The translations under genes and the position numbers were made by a program. The notes beneath the pieces are model-generated. The model did not search any database and was not told the DNA's origin. It saw only the letters and a list, made by a program, of their open reading frames with translations. A stretch of 44,499 bases of DNA from JBJFCE01 sp964437825 (GTDB taxonomy: Bacteria > Bacillota > Clostridia > Lachnospirales > Lachnospiraceae). Below, in pieces: positions 8,233 to 17,019 of the stretch (position 1 is its first letter; the number at the start of each line of letters is the position of its first letter). Where the stretch lies: the NCBI GenBank assembly GCA_964437825.1, contig CAYTIH010000018.1, positions 1 to 44,499 on the forward strand. Reading direction: 5' to 3'.

Positions 8233-9351
8233 TTACTGCAGATAGTTCATAAATGCGTCCCTGTTTTCTTTTGCGGTCTCCTCCGGCCTGCCCAAATCAG
8301 CGCGCGAATCCAAAGATACCATAATTTCACAAAAAACAGGACCCTTTCGGGACAATAGATTCCCGATGTTATAAAGCTCCTCCCCTTTTGTAACTCTGGC
8401 TGCATACTGATACCCTGCAGCCTTTGCTAATCTCCAAAACTCCGTCTGCCTGCATCCGGTCGGCATCGCCCCAACAGACTCATGAGCCTGATTGTTGATC
8501 ACCACATGATAAAAATTCTCGGGTGCCTGAGAAGCGATGAAAGGAAGCGCTCCCATATGCATCAGGACCGCTCCGTCGCCGTCCACACAGATGACCTTCC
8601 GGTCCGGTCTTTCTTTTGCAATGCCAAAGGCAATCATCGATGCATGACCCATTCCTCCAACGGTCATAAAGATCTGATCATGATTTCCGTAAATACGATT
8701 GCTCTGTTCGTATAGTTCCCTGGAAATTTTTCCGGTTGTCGATACAATACATGCATCCCTCGGAACCAATTCCAGCAGTCTTGCGAGTGTCTTTTCCCGA
8801 TTCAGGCAAAAGCCGTTATCCCATTCAAATTTGTCCGCAGCCGCAAAGGTCCCCTTTTTCACAACAATGGCATATTGCAGATTCTGTGATAAATATTGCT
8901 TTGCACTTGCGAATACTTCCGTCAACTCGCCCTGTGTGGTATCCGAATCTATTACAGAATAAGGTACGGATAATGTTTCAAGCAGCTGACAGGTAATTTT
9001 TCCCTGAAATACATGCTGCGGCTCATCCTTGACTCCCGGCTCTCCGCGCCATCCGACCAGAAACAGCATCGGAATTCCATATACATCATCATTGGCAAGG
9101 GATGCCAGAGGATTTACGACATTTCCGATTCCCGAATTTTGCATATAGATACAGGCAGGCTTTGCCGTGGACAGATAAGTACCCACTGCAACGCCCACGG
9201 CGGCGCCTTCATTGGCTGTTACGTAATGTCTGAACTGTCCGCCGCACAGATTCAGTGCGTCGCAAAATTGTTTTAACGTGGAATCCGGCACACCCGCGAT
9301 GACTTCAATTCCCAAATTACTGATATCCTTTAAAAACTCCTGCGCTTTCAT
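8233..9351 (-). CDS. aepY: Phosphonopyruvate decarboxylase
   Basis: Thiamine-diphosphate enzyme that decarboxylates phosphonopyruvate to phosphonoacetaldehyde, making phosphonate synthesis irreversible; cytoplasmic. The 372-aa protein has the family opening GVPDSTLKQF (20-29), the cofactor-activating glutamate in TANEGAA (about E48), a GDGAVLMHMG metal/ThDP motif and the following INNQAHESVG stretch. Start ATG 9351 lies inside the preceding cytidylyltransferase gene (35-base overlap), implying coupled translation. It is the last gene of the phosphonate module, next to wzt. Confidence 0.94.
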   Translation of the reverse strand: MKAQEFLKDISNLGIEVIAGVPDSTLKQFCDALNLCGGQFRHYVTANEGAAVGVAVGTYLSTAKPACIYMQNSGIGNVVNPLASLANDDVYGIPMLFLVGWRGEPGVKDEPQHVFQGKITCQLLETLSVPYSVIDSDTTQGELTEVFASAKQYLSQNLQYAIVVKKGTFAAADKFEWDNGFCLNREKTLARLLELVPRDACIVSTTGKISRELYEQSNRIYGNHDQIFMTVGGMGHASMIAFGIAKERPDRKVICVDGDGAVLMHMGALPFIASQAPENFYHVVINNQAHESVGAMPTGCRQTEFWRLAKAAGYQYAARVTKGEELYNIGNLLSRKGPVFCEIMVSLDSRADLGRPEETAKENRDAFMNYLQ

Positions 9352-10030
9352 GAACTTTTCTCAACTCCTCCACCGTATCTATTTCCACCAGTTGTCCTTC
9401 GCAAACCGGCTCAATTCCGATTTTCAGCCGATTCAGGTTTTGATCCACAACCTCATCCCAAAATAACTGACCGTTTTGTTCATCCCCATATGCTTCCACA
9501 ATCCGGTCCCGCAGGAATGCGGCATCGGCCTGCTTAAAATAGGCAATTCCCACCATGTTATAGGTATCCGTTCCTCCCTTTCCGATACGGACAATACGGT
9601 CCTTTTCCAGTTCAAAAACCCAATCATCGGAATAGCCCTTTTGCATTCGCCCATAATAACAGGAACGCTCCGTTTTTTTCCTGAAAACGGAAGCATCCGC
9701 AACATAGAGGTCGGACTCACAAATAAAACAATCCGCCGTTCCCAGAACATCCCTTACTGCATAGACGGACGAAATATTATTTTTTACCTGATAATCCGGG
9801 TTCGGAATCAATCTAAGCTGCGGGTATTTCTCCGTCAGATATTCGAACTGCTCTCCCAAATAACCGGTTACTGCATAGATCCTGTCCACCGGTCTTTGCA
9901 GCAGTCCGTCAATGACGGTTTCTATCATCGGTTTTCCGAATACTTCTATTAGCGGTTTCGGCGTATGCTCCGTCAGCGGACGCATCCTTGTTCCCATCCC
10001 GGCCGCCATCAGGATTGCTATTTCTCCCAT
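9317..10030 (-). CDS. pntC: PntC-like CTP:phosphonate cytidylyltransferase
   Basis: Nucleotidyltransferase of the MobA/LicC/PntC fold. With ATG 10030 as start the protein has 237 aa and opens directly on the nucleotide-binding loop ILMAAGMGTRMRPLT, followed by TPKPLI. A TTG start at 10048 with its own AGGAAAGG site is also possible and would add six residues. Located between aepX and aepY, it most likely makes CMP-2-aminoethylphosphonate for transfer to a glycan or lipid. A LicC-like choline-phosphate role is the main alternative; no choline kinase or LicD gene is present in the window, which favours phosphonate. Confidence 0.82.
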   Translation of the reverse strand: MGEIAILMAAGMGTRMRPLTEHTPKPLIEVFGKPMIETVIDGLLQRPVDRIYAVTGYLGEQFEYLTEKYPQLRLIPNPDYQVKNNISSVYAVRDVLGTADCFICESDLYVADASVFRKKTERSCYYGRMQKGYSDDWVFELEKDRIVRIGKGGTDTYNMVGIAYFKQADAAFLRDRIVEAYGDEQNGQLFWDEVVDQNLNRLKIGIEPVCEGQLVEIDTVEELRKVHESAGVFKGYQ

Positions 10031-10059
10031 AGAACGCTTACCTTTCAAATCTGCCTTTC

Positions 10060-11355
10060 CTAGATTTCGTCAATCAGTCGTATAATGTCCTGAAACGGCA
10101 TCAGTTTGGAATCAACCTCCAGCGCCCGATGATTTTTTAAAATTTCCACTGCCGTTTCCTGCATTGCGGGAAATGCGCTTCTGGTCAGCTGATTTGCGTA
10201 AATCACAACATTCACTCCGTTTTCCGCCAGCTCTTCTTCCGTAATACTGTTAAAGGAGGTAGGCACTACCACAATCGGCGTCCTGTGATCCTGCGCACGG
10301 AAGCTTTTGCAGAATTCCAATATCTCATCCGGCGACTTCTTTCTGGAATGAATCATGATCCCGTCCGCCCCGGCCTCCACATATGCAAATGCCCGCGCAA
10401 GGGCGTCCTCCATGCCGCGCTCCAAAATCAGGCTTTCAATTCTGGCAATGATCATAAAATCGTCCGTTCTGAGCGCCTGCTTCCCTGCGCGGATCTTGGC
10501 CGTAAAATTCTCAATGGTATCCTGGGTCTGTACCACCTCTGTACCAAACAGGGAATTCTTTTTCAGTCCGGTCTTATCTTCTATTATAACCGCTGATACG
10601 CCCATGCGTTCCAGAGTTCGTACATTATATACAAAATGCTCAACCAGTCCGCCGGTATCTCCGTCCAGTATAATCGGCTTCGTAGTTACATCCATAACAT
10701 CATCTATCGTTCGAATGCGTGAAGACATGTCCACCAATTCAATATCCGGTTTTCCCTTTGCCGTAGAATCGCAAAGGCTGGAAATCCACATGGCATCAAA
10801 TTGATCCAGTTCACCGCTGCTTTCTACGACCGTTTTCTCTGCAATCAGCCCTGTTAGTCCTGAATGTACTTCCAGCGCTTTTACAATGGGACGCATCGTA
10901 AGAAGCTGACGAAGACGCCTGCGCCTAAATTCCGGCATAGCAAGCTTTTCCTTCATATGATCGTCAATTCTCTTTACCTTATCGTTATAGGTATAGGGAA
11001 TCTCTATTAATTCTCCGCCGTACTTTGCCAGATTTTCCAGCACATTATCGCGGATCGTTCTTTCCGGCCCCTCGCTCCAATTATCTCCATGAATGACATA
11101 ATCGGGCTTTACCTCTGCAAGAACCTTATCATACATAATCTCGTGCTGTACGATAATCTCAGATGCCAGACCGGTCTGCTCCACCAATTTGATTCTCTCC
11201 TGCAGGGATATCGTAGGAAAACGGTTAAATCGTACCATGGCTTCATCCGCAAGCACGCCTACAATGACCGCTCCGTATTCTCCGGCCCTTTTCAGAATAT
11301 TCAAATGTCCCTCATGAATCACATCCGTACAAAAACAGGTATATATTTTTTTCAT
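10060..11355 (-). CDS. aepX: Phosphoenolpyruvate mutase with N-terminal cytidylyltransferase-like domain
   Basis: Forms the C-P bond: rearranges phosphoenolpyruvate to phosphonopyruvate. Residues 1-140 are a HxGH-type nucleotidyltransferase domain (HEGH at 14-17, like TagD/GCT). Residues about 150-431 are the mutase barrel, with DGDTGG at 231-236 and the diagnostic motif EDK at 259-261 followed by five residues and NS at 267-268. This distinguishes a true mutase from isocitrate-lyase relatives. Mutases with this N-terminal domain are known from other phosphonate gene sets. ATG 11355 follows AGGAG with a 5-base spacer. It is 43 bases after aepZ and 29 bases before the PntC-like gene. Confidence 0.95.
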   Translation of the reverse strand: MKKIYTCFCTDVIHEGHLNILKRAGEYGAVIVGVLADEAMVRFNRFPTISLQERIKLVEQTGLASEIIVQHEIMYDKVLAEVKPDYVIHGDNWSEGPERTIRDNVLENLAKYGGELIEIPYTYNDKVKRIDDHMKEKLAMPEFRRRRLRQLLTMRPIVKALEVHSGLTGLIAEKTVVESSGELDQFDAMWISSLCDSTAKGKPDIELVDMSSRIRTIDDVMDVTTKPIILDGDTGGLVEHFVYNVRTLERMGVSAVIIEDKTGLKKNSLFGTEVVQTQDTIENFTAKIRAGKQALRTDDFMIIARIESLILERGMEDALARAFAYVEAGADGIMIHSRKKSPDEILEFCKSFRAQDHRTPIVVVPTSFNSITEEELAENGVNVVIYANQLTRSAFPAMQETAVEILKNHRALEVDSKLMPFQDIIRLIDEI

Positions 11356-11398
11356 TTCAGCTCCTATCCGTGCGCATTTCGTGCACCTTCTTCGGGTT

Positions 11399-12520
11399 CT
11401 AATAGATTACGGGCACTGTCACATGAAGCTTTTCCAGCGCTTCATCAAACACAACGAAAAACGCTTCAATATCATCCTCGTTTATCGCTCCAAGTGCGCA
11501 CAGACGAAACATGCCCAGTTTTTCGATCTTGCCGGGATAGATCGTAAATCCCCGCTCATAGCAATAATCATGTACGGCGGCAAAATCCCAGTTCGGATCC
11601 TTGGGGTACATCGCTGCTGCTACCAGTCCCGATTCAATGTCCCTGGGAATATAGATTCGAAAACCTCTGTCCTCAAGTCCCTTTCGGATTGCCGTAAATA
11701 CCTTTGTATGACGCTCCCACTTTGCCTGCTCTCCCTCGGCAAAATACTCCCTGAGCGCCTGTCTGGCCGCATAAATCACCTGAACCGGCGGTGTAAAATG
11801 CATTTCACCATGCTTTCTGAAATAATCATATTGCATATACAGGTTGCAATAATAGGATCTGGTAGGATACTTCGCAGACGCTTCAATTTCACTGCGCTTT
11901 CCTATGATAAAGGACAAGCCGGTCATTGCCATGATTCCCTTCTGCGCCGATGCCATACAGAAATCCACCTGATCCTTTTGCACATCAATCGGGCGCATTG
12001 CATAAGTGGATGTAGTGTCGGTAATCAACAGCGCTCCGTACTGATGCGCCAAAGCGCCGATTTCGCGAATCGGATTCAATAATCCGCTGCCGGTTTCATG
12101 ATGGGTAATATAAACAAGCGCAATATCCGTATGAGTCTTCAGCATCTCCTCCGCTTTCGCAAGATCCGGCTGCTCGTTTACCGGAAACTTCAAGTTGATA
12201 TGATCCAAATGGTAATATTCACATATTTCCGCCGCCCTGCTGCTGTAGGCGCCGTTATTAATGACCAGAATCTTTTTATTTTCCGGAAGCAGGGAATTTA
12301 AACAAATATCCATATTAATCGTACCGGATCCGCAGAACAATACCGCAGCATACTCCTTCGGATCCGCATGAACGATTTTAAGAAGCCCTTCCTCCAGTTC
12401 TCTCATAATTGCAGCAAATTCCGCTTCCCTCGGACAAATATCCGGAACGATCTGCGCCATTTTTACCGTATCCGTCGTGGTTGCCGGTCCCGGATTCAAT
12501 AAGATATTTCTTTTTACCAT
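11399..12520 (-). CDS. aepZ: 2-Aminoethylphosphonate-pyruvate aminotransferase
   Basis: PLP enzyme that aminates phosphonoacetaldehyde to 2-aminoethylphosphonate in the biosynthetic direction. I choose ATG 12520 (373 aa), because GGAG lies 6 bases upstream and the protein then opens with the family's LLNPGPATTT; a frame extending to 12580 has no support. The PLP lysine is K194 in SAQKG, and the cofactor aspartate is D168 in ITDTTSTYA. It begins 41 bases downstream of the sulfatase-fold gene, in the same module as aepX and aepY. Confidence 0.93.
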   Translation of the reverse strand: MVKRNILLNPGPATTTDTVKMAQIVPDICPREAEFAAIMRELEEGLLKIVHADPKEYAAVLFCGSGTINMDICLNSLLPENKKILVINNGAYSSRAAEICEYYHLDHINLKFPVNEQPDLAKAEEMLKTHTDIALVYITHHETGSGLLNPIREIGALAHQYGALLITDTTSTYAMRPIDVQKDQVDFCMASAQKGIMAMTGLSFIIGKRSEIEASAKYPTRSYYCNLYMQYDYFRKHGEMHFTPPVQVIYAARQALREYFAEGEQAKWERHTKVFTAIRKGLEDRGFRIYIPRDIESGLVAAAMYPKDPNWDFAAVHDYCYERGFTIYPGKIEKLGMFRLCALGAINEDDIEAFFVVFDEALEKLHVTVPVIY

Positions 12521-12561
12521 AGTATGCTCCACTCCTCTTATCATCATTGGCTTAGTATCAG

Positions 12562-14685
12562 TTATTGCATCTGTGTCCAATTATCCCATTCCCTGACATT
12601 TCCCCTTATTATGAATTCAGTATAAGGAATATCATAATGCCGTCTCAGGATCATAATACGCTCCCTGTCCATATCCTCCGGTATTTCTTCAAAAGTCAGA
12701 CCGTAACCGTGCGCATCGCCGCATACTGCTTCCATAATAGATGCTGCCATTTCACTGTGGGATACGGGGGCGCTTGATACTGCCATTCCGTCTTCATTGC
12801 TTTGATTTGCTTTCTTCACAAACAAAATCGGATTTGAGGTTCGTTCCAGTCCCAGTCTCTCGGCAGAAGCCAGCCGTTCTCCATTCATATAATTTTGTCC
12901 ATGATCCGCGGTAATGATAATTGTTGCACTATCGTACAATCCCAATTCTTTTAATTGTCTGATGTATTCATATACAATTCGCATGCTTCCCTTGCTCTGC
13001 GCAATCATATCACTGTCTGCAGGCCGACAGTCTTCAGACATGATATAAGGTGCATGTGCACCGCACAAATGGTAAAATCGAAACGCTCCTGCATATTCGC
13101 TCTCCTCATTATTAATACATAAGCCTTCATTGATCAGACTTTCATAAAAGGGAATATCATTACTACAGCTATGTATTTCATCGCTGCTAATTAAATCATC
13201 CATTTCATCAGTCGTATACCAATATCTGTTTTTTAAGATAAACGGAGCTGATTTATATCCGGAGCATTTCAGCATCATATCATAAATTCCGGCCAAATCA
13301 CATTGCCATTCCACTTCATCTGTATAATTCAGAACAATATCCTGCACTGCGTCTGTCACATACAAAGCATCTGTATAAATACCGATATCATACTTCTGGT
13401 CTGAAATATCCTGCAGCAGAGTCCCCTGATCAAACGCCAATTCACAATACTGCGCATACCCCATATCAAACTGCCATTCCACATCCGTAAGCAGATACGG
13501 AAGCGACATATCGGTAAACGCATACAAACTTGTTGTATTTTGATAATGCGTAAAATCCTGCAAGGGGTCCAAAAAATTCTCATCCTCTTCCAGAATTTTA
13601 TCTATAATCTGCTCATCATACCAATCCAATACAAAAACCAACACATTATTTTCCGGATTCAGCTCCAATCTTGACTGCGTAGACAATACATACTCTGCTC
13701 CTTTTTCTACATCAGTCGTAATTCTCAAATATCCCCATGTTATCAGTTGAATCAAAGAGATATAAATGCAAATCATAGTATAAATCTTATCGATATTTTT
13801 ATGAACGGTATATCTCAGTATGACCGCAGCTCCCAAAATGCATATCCAGATAACTGCATTCAAAAACATGGCTCCGATTGACCATGTCTGTTTTGCTCCG
13901 TCCATTAATAACATTTTACCGTTTAAAAACGTACCCTGAAGATATCCCGCAAGTGTAATAGCGAAAATAATTGTATACATCAACGAAAACTGCCTATCAG
14001 TCAGATAATACAGCGTCAATAACAGATAGAGCGCAAAGCATACAATAGCGCCAATGAATAAGGCCTTCATCATATCTCGGTAAAGTATCGGCATCTCATC
14101 TACATTACTCAAATACATTTCATTGGGCGGATAAAGTATCATTGTTACAATCCAGAATATTATAACAGGCGTTATTTGTTTTGCTCTTTTTCTGATATTT
14201 TTTTTCGAACAATATCGTACTTCACCGTGATAACAAAAAGTCATAACTGCCGATCCCGCGCAGCCGATCAGCAAAATGCCAAAGTAAAGCACATTGGACA
14301 TTTTTAAACTGAGCATGTGACAAATCAGCAGCATACTGACCACAACGGAATCGGTAAATCCAATATAATCTTCCACGCTTCTTTTTTGCAGTATCAGTTT
14401 CAGAAAACAGGGTATGATCATAGCGGCCAGCAGCAGGAATGAATAATGAACATAAGTTCCCAAAACAACATCGGAAAAGCTTTCAAATAGTGTAAGACTT
14501 CTCTTTCCCAATAAAATTTTCACAAACGCCAATATGCCATAATGAACAGCAAAATAAAACGACAACGTTTTTATCAGTTGATTGATATTGATTTTATTGT
14601 TTGTCCTAAGGATCAAGCCATGAACAATGCAAGACACAATTGCCGGCACAATACACAGTACCAAAATTCCAATAGCTATATTCAT
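12562..14685 (-). CDS. Membrane-anchored sulfatase/alkaline-phosphatase-fold transferase (1)
   Basis: A 707-aa protein with a long N-terminal membrane region (about ten hydrophobic segments to residue 320) and an extracellular alkaline-phosphatase-superfamily domain. The domain opens at LVFVLDWYD (about 349-357), has a candidate nucleophile T391 in FTDMSLP, and the metal motif TADHG near the C-terminus followed by SAPVSHSE. Related enzymes include LtaS and phosphoethanolamine transferases. Spacing of T..SL....T matches the second copy at 17020-18738, as does a GYLQ..F.N motif in the last membrane part. Sitting next to aepZ it may move a phosphonate or phosphodiester group onto a glycan outside the cell, or hydrolyse one. 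Start ATG 14685 follows GGAGTGAAAGG. Substrate is not visible. Confidence 0.82.
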   Translation of the reverse strand: MNIAIGILVLCIVPAIVSCIVHGLILRTNNKININQLIKTLSFYFAVHYGILAFVKILLGKRSLTLFESFSDVVLGTYVHYSFLLLAAMIIPCFLKLILQKRSVEDYIGFTDSVVVSMLLICHMLSLKMSNVLYFGILLIGCAGSAVMTFCYHGEVRYCSKKNIRKRAKQITPVIIFWIVTMILYPPNEMYLSNVDEMPILYRDMMKALFIGAIVCFALYLLLTLYYLTDRQFSLMYTIIFAITLAGYLQGTFLNGKMLLMDGAKQTWSIGAMFLNAVIWICILGAAVILRYTVHKNIDKIYTMICIYISLIQLITWGYLRITTDVEKGAEYVLSTQSRLELNPENNVLVFVLDWYDEQIIDKILEEDENFLDPLQDFTHYQNTTSLYAFTDMSLPYLLTDVEWQFDMGYAQYCELAFDQGTLLQDISDQKYDIGIYTDALYVTDAVQDIVLNYTDEVEWQCDLAGIYDMMLKCSGYKSAPFILKNRYWYTTDEMDDLISSDEIHSCSNDIPFYESLINEGLCINNEESEYAGAFRFYHLCGAHAPYIMSEDCRPADSDMIAQSKGSMRIVYEYIRQLKELGLYDSATIIITADHGQNYMNGERLASAERLGLERTSNPILFVKKANQSNEDGMAVSSAPVSHSEMAASIMEAVCGDAHGYGLTFEEIPEDMDRERIMILRRHYDIPYTEFIIRGNVREWDNWTQMQ

Positions 14686-14731
14686 ATACCTTTCACTCCT
14701 AAACTAATCCTGACATAAAAGCCATATGATA

Positions 14732-16639
14732 TTAATTCTTTTGTCCGGAAATTTCCACCAGACGGCCGATCAGATAATCTGCTCCAACCTTTCCGCTGCT
14801 TCCCGCATGATAAATGTAATGATCCCTGAGTTCTTCCATGGATTCTTTGGAAAACCGGTCATTATGCAATAATGTGTCCGCATATTCCGGCAGTTTTTCA
14901 AGCTGCTCCGGATTTAACGAAATACCCACCTTATCTCTGAGTTCAAGATCCACCGGGACTGTAGAAAGCTCCTGATAATCAGGATTAACAATCTTCATCG
15001 GCGTATTAATAAACAGCACAGGCTTCAATGTGGAAAAAGCATATTCAAATGCAATACTGGACCAATCCGTCAAAAGAAGATCCGCTGTATATACCGTCTT
15101 GTTAGAAGAAAAATTCTTCTGTATTTCAATTCCGTCCTTCTCGTATTTAGCCGCCAGCATGTCCAATTTTTGTTCAAAATGGCGTACATATTGCGGATGC
15201 GGGCGGACAATAATCTGATAATCAAGTCCCTTCAGGCTTTCCAGAATTTTCTCCACACAGGAATCCATAATATTATCCTTTTGCCAGGAGGGTGCAATTA
15301 AAATCGTCTTTTTAGCACCGGGCACGTTCCCGGCGTCCTTTGACTGCAGGCAGGGTGCCTCGGCGTCCTTTCCCATTTCCGCATAAGCCTTTGTCATATT
15401 ATCAATGACGCTGGAGCCCCACTCTACAATATGTTTCTTCGGAAGCCCGAATTTTTCTTCTCTTTCCTGAATTTCCTCTTTATTTTTGGGTCCCGAAGCA
15501 AAAATAGTATCAAAATGATCCAGTGCGTTCTTGTGAAATGTCAGATTGGAGCTGTTCACATCATGGGGTACATATACATATTCAATATCCTTTTTGATAT
15601 AGGAACGCTTGAGCTGATAATTCTCCAGATCCGGAGTCGTCATGACCATGATATCCGTTTCCATTTTCATCATAAGAACAATCATGCGGTTTTCTCCGAT
15701 ATAATAAGGCTTGAACTGATCGCTTTCCAGTCCGAAAACCTCATCCTCGGGATCCGCGGTAATATAATGTATTACGATGTTTGTTTTTCTAATCATTTCC
15801 TCTATGATGTTTTTATAATATTTATAGAATCCGTTTTTCTCCGAATAAAAAACAATCTTCTTCTTCGGTCCGTTCAGAAATCGCCTGTAATCTTCCTTCT
15901 CCTTACTCTTATACGGGCTTTTCCCCGCTTCCTTCTTTTTGGTATCCATGAAGGTCTTTGTCTGCTTCAGTTCTTCTTTACTCTTCTCAAGCGCCTCATA
16001 ATCGATATAATCTTTGGGATTAATCCAGAGATTCAAAAGGATCAGCTGCAATATGGAAAGCAAATTACTGTATGTCCAGTAAATTCCTACTCCGATAGAC
16101 ACGAAAAAGCCCAAATACAAAGACAGTCCCACTGAAAATATCAGGGTACCGTATTTGTTGAGCTTCCCCTGTTCGGACTGCAGCACATTGATATGGTTCT
16201 GAATATAACACATAAAAAAGGCAGAAAAAGCAGCCAGCAGCGGAATCAATAATGTCATTCCCAGCTTCTCAATCGGAACCGCTGTCAGATTGGTGCCCTT
16301 TTTAACCGCCTCTACCACACCCATTAATAATGCAAGCTGAATAAACAGAGGAATCAAATCCAGAAACGGACTGTACTTCTCCTGCTTAAACAGCTTATAC
16401 TGTTCCTCGGAAATTGCATCCTGATTTCCCCAGTAAGCCGCCTTGATATGATTCATCTGCGGCTGCATTCTGACGGTCTTGATGGAATTCTTCTGAACCA
16501 TTACCGACAGCGGCAGCAGAATGATTTTGGTCAGCAGTGTAAAAAGGAAGATGGCAAACCAGTAATTGTGGCAGAAGGCATAACAGATATCAATCAGCCA
16601 AACCAATGCGCCTACAATCGCATTTATTACTCCACTCAT
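14732..16639 (-). CDS. YidC/Oxa1-like membrane domain fused to TagF-like phosphotransferase
   Basis: A 635-aa fusion. Residues 1-205 read as a YidC/Oxa1 insertase core: a helix with LLTKIILLPLSV (35-46), where Lys38 stands in the place of the conserved groove arginine, then a PQMN loop, PFLDLIPLFIQ (91-101) and GIYWTYSNLLSILQ (185-198). No signal peptide or lipoprotein cysteine is seen. After a charged linker (206-258), residues about 260-635 are a CDP-glycerol glycerophosphotransferase-family domain, with VRPHPQ at 478-483, LLTDWSS at 522-528 and FEYA after it. The usual WHG motif is replaced by PHD near 358-360. In an aep cassette the likely donor is CMP-aminoethylphosphonate rather than CDP-glycerol, but this is inference. 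ATG 16639 follows AAGGAG. Reading frame is continuous with no sign of a frameshift. Confidence 0.85.
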   Translation of the reverse strand: MSGVINAIVGALVWLIDICYAFCHNYWFAIFLFTLLTKIILLPLSVMVQKNSIKTVRMQPQMNHIKAAYWGNQDAISEEQYKLFKQEKYSPFLDLIPLFIQLALLMGVVEAVKKGTNLTAVPIEKLGMTLLIPLLAAFSAFFMCYIQNHINVLQSEQGKLNKYGTLIFSVGLSLYLGFFVSIGVGIYWTYSNLLSILQLILLNLWINPKDYIDYEALEKSKEELKQTKTFMDTKKKEAGKSPYKSKEKEDYRRFLNGPKKKIVFYSEKNGFYKYYKNIIEEMIRKTNIVIHYITADPEDEVFGLESDQFKPYYIGENRMIVLMMKMETDIMVMTTPDLENYQLKRSYIKKDIEYVYVPHDVNSSNLTFHKNALDHFDTIFASGPKNKEEIQEREEKFGLPKKHIVEWGSSVIDNMTKAYAEMGKDAEAPCLQSKDAGNVPGAKKTILIAPSWQKDNIMDSCVEKILESLKGLDYQIIVRPHPQYVRHFEQKLDMLAAKYEKDGIEIQKNFSSNKTVYTADLLLTDWSSIAFEYAFSTLKPVLFINTPMKIVNPDYQELSTVPVDLELRDKVGISLNPEQLEKLPEYADTLLHNDRFSKESMEELRDHYIYHAGSSGKVGADYLIGRLVEISGQKN

Positions 16640-16648
16640 ATCCGCTCC

Positions 16649-16909
16649 TTAATCTTCCACATCTTTAAACTCTATTTTATCTTCATTCTCGTTATCTCCG
16701 GTTTTCTTTTTCCGTCCAAACAAAGCTTTGATTTTATGTCTGAAAATAGTCAGCACAGCGCCAAGTGCGATCAGCACACCCGCAACCGCCTGAATAATAT
16801 AGGTGACAGCGGACGGATCGATATAGGCATGTACGTCACTGCTGAACACAACAAAGAAACAACTAAAGAAATATAAAAAGAAACCCGTTTTCATTACTGC
16901 TTTTTTCAT
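16649..16909 (-). CDS. Small YIDP membrane protein with signal peptide
   Basis: An 86-aa protein. ATG 16909 is chosen because AAAGGAG precedes it by 9-10 bases; a longer frame to 16948 lacks a site. An N-terminal signal-like segment ends in VHA before AYIDPS, followed by one transmembrane helix (AVAGVLIALGAVLTIF), a basic stretch (RHKIKALFGRKKK) and an acidic tail. Small proteins with an AYIDP start and one helix recur beside sulfatase-fold and phosphotransferase genes in Firmicute glycan loci, from memory. It is the first gene behind the internal promoter at 16966-16994 and 9 bases before the YidC-TagF fusion. Role unknown; a membrane partner of the neighbouring enzymes is plausible. Confidence 0.75.
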   Translation of the reverse strand: MKKAVMKTGFFLYFFSCFFVVFSSDVHAYIDPSAVTYIIQAVAGVLIALGAVLTIFRHKIKALFGRKKKTGDNENEDKIEFKDVED

Positions 16910-16965
16910 AATTTTACTCTCCTTTAAACTTTTGTTTTTATCATTCACAATATTATGCGACTATC

Positions 16966-16994
16966 ATTATATCTAAAAATGCTTTCTGTGTCAC
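16966..16994 (-). promoter_or_regulatory. Internal promoter of the phosphonate module
   Basis: On the minus strand GTGACA (16994-16989) and TATAAT (16971-16966) are separated by exactly 17 bases, matching the housekeeping consensus at 11 of 12 positions. It lies in the gap between the two membrane genes, about 57 bases before the small YIDP gene start. It would let the phosphonate module be expressed apart from the exporter genes upstream. Confidence 0.72.
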
Positions 16995-17019
16995 TAAAAA
17001 GTACTGCGATAGCCGCGGT

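Noticed and set aside
11399..11550. Plus-strand open frames opposite the end of aepZ
   Set aside because: They are shadows of aepZ with no domain or ribosome site.
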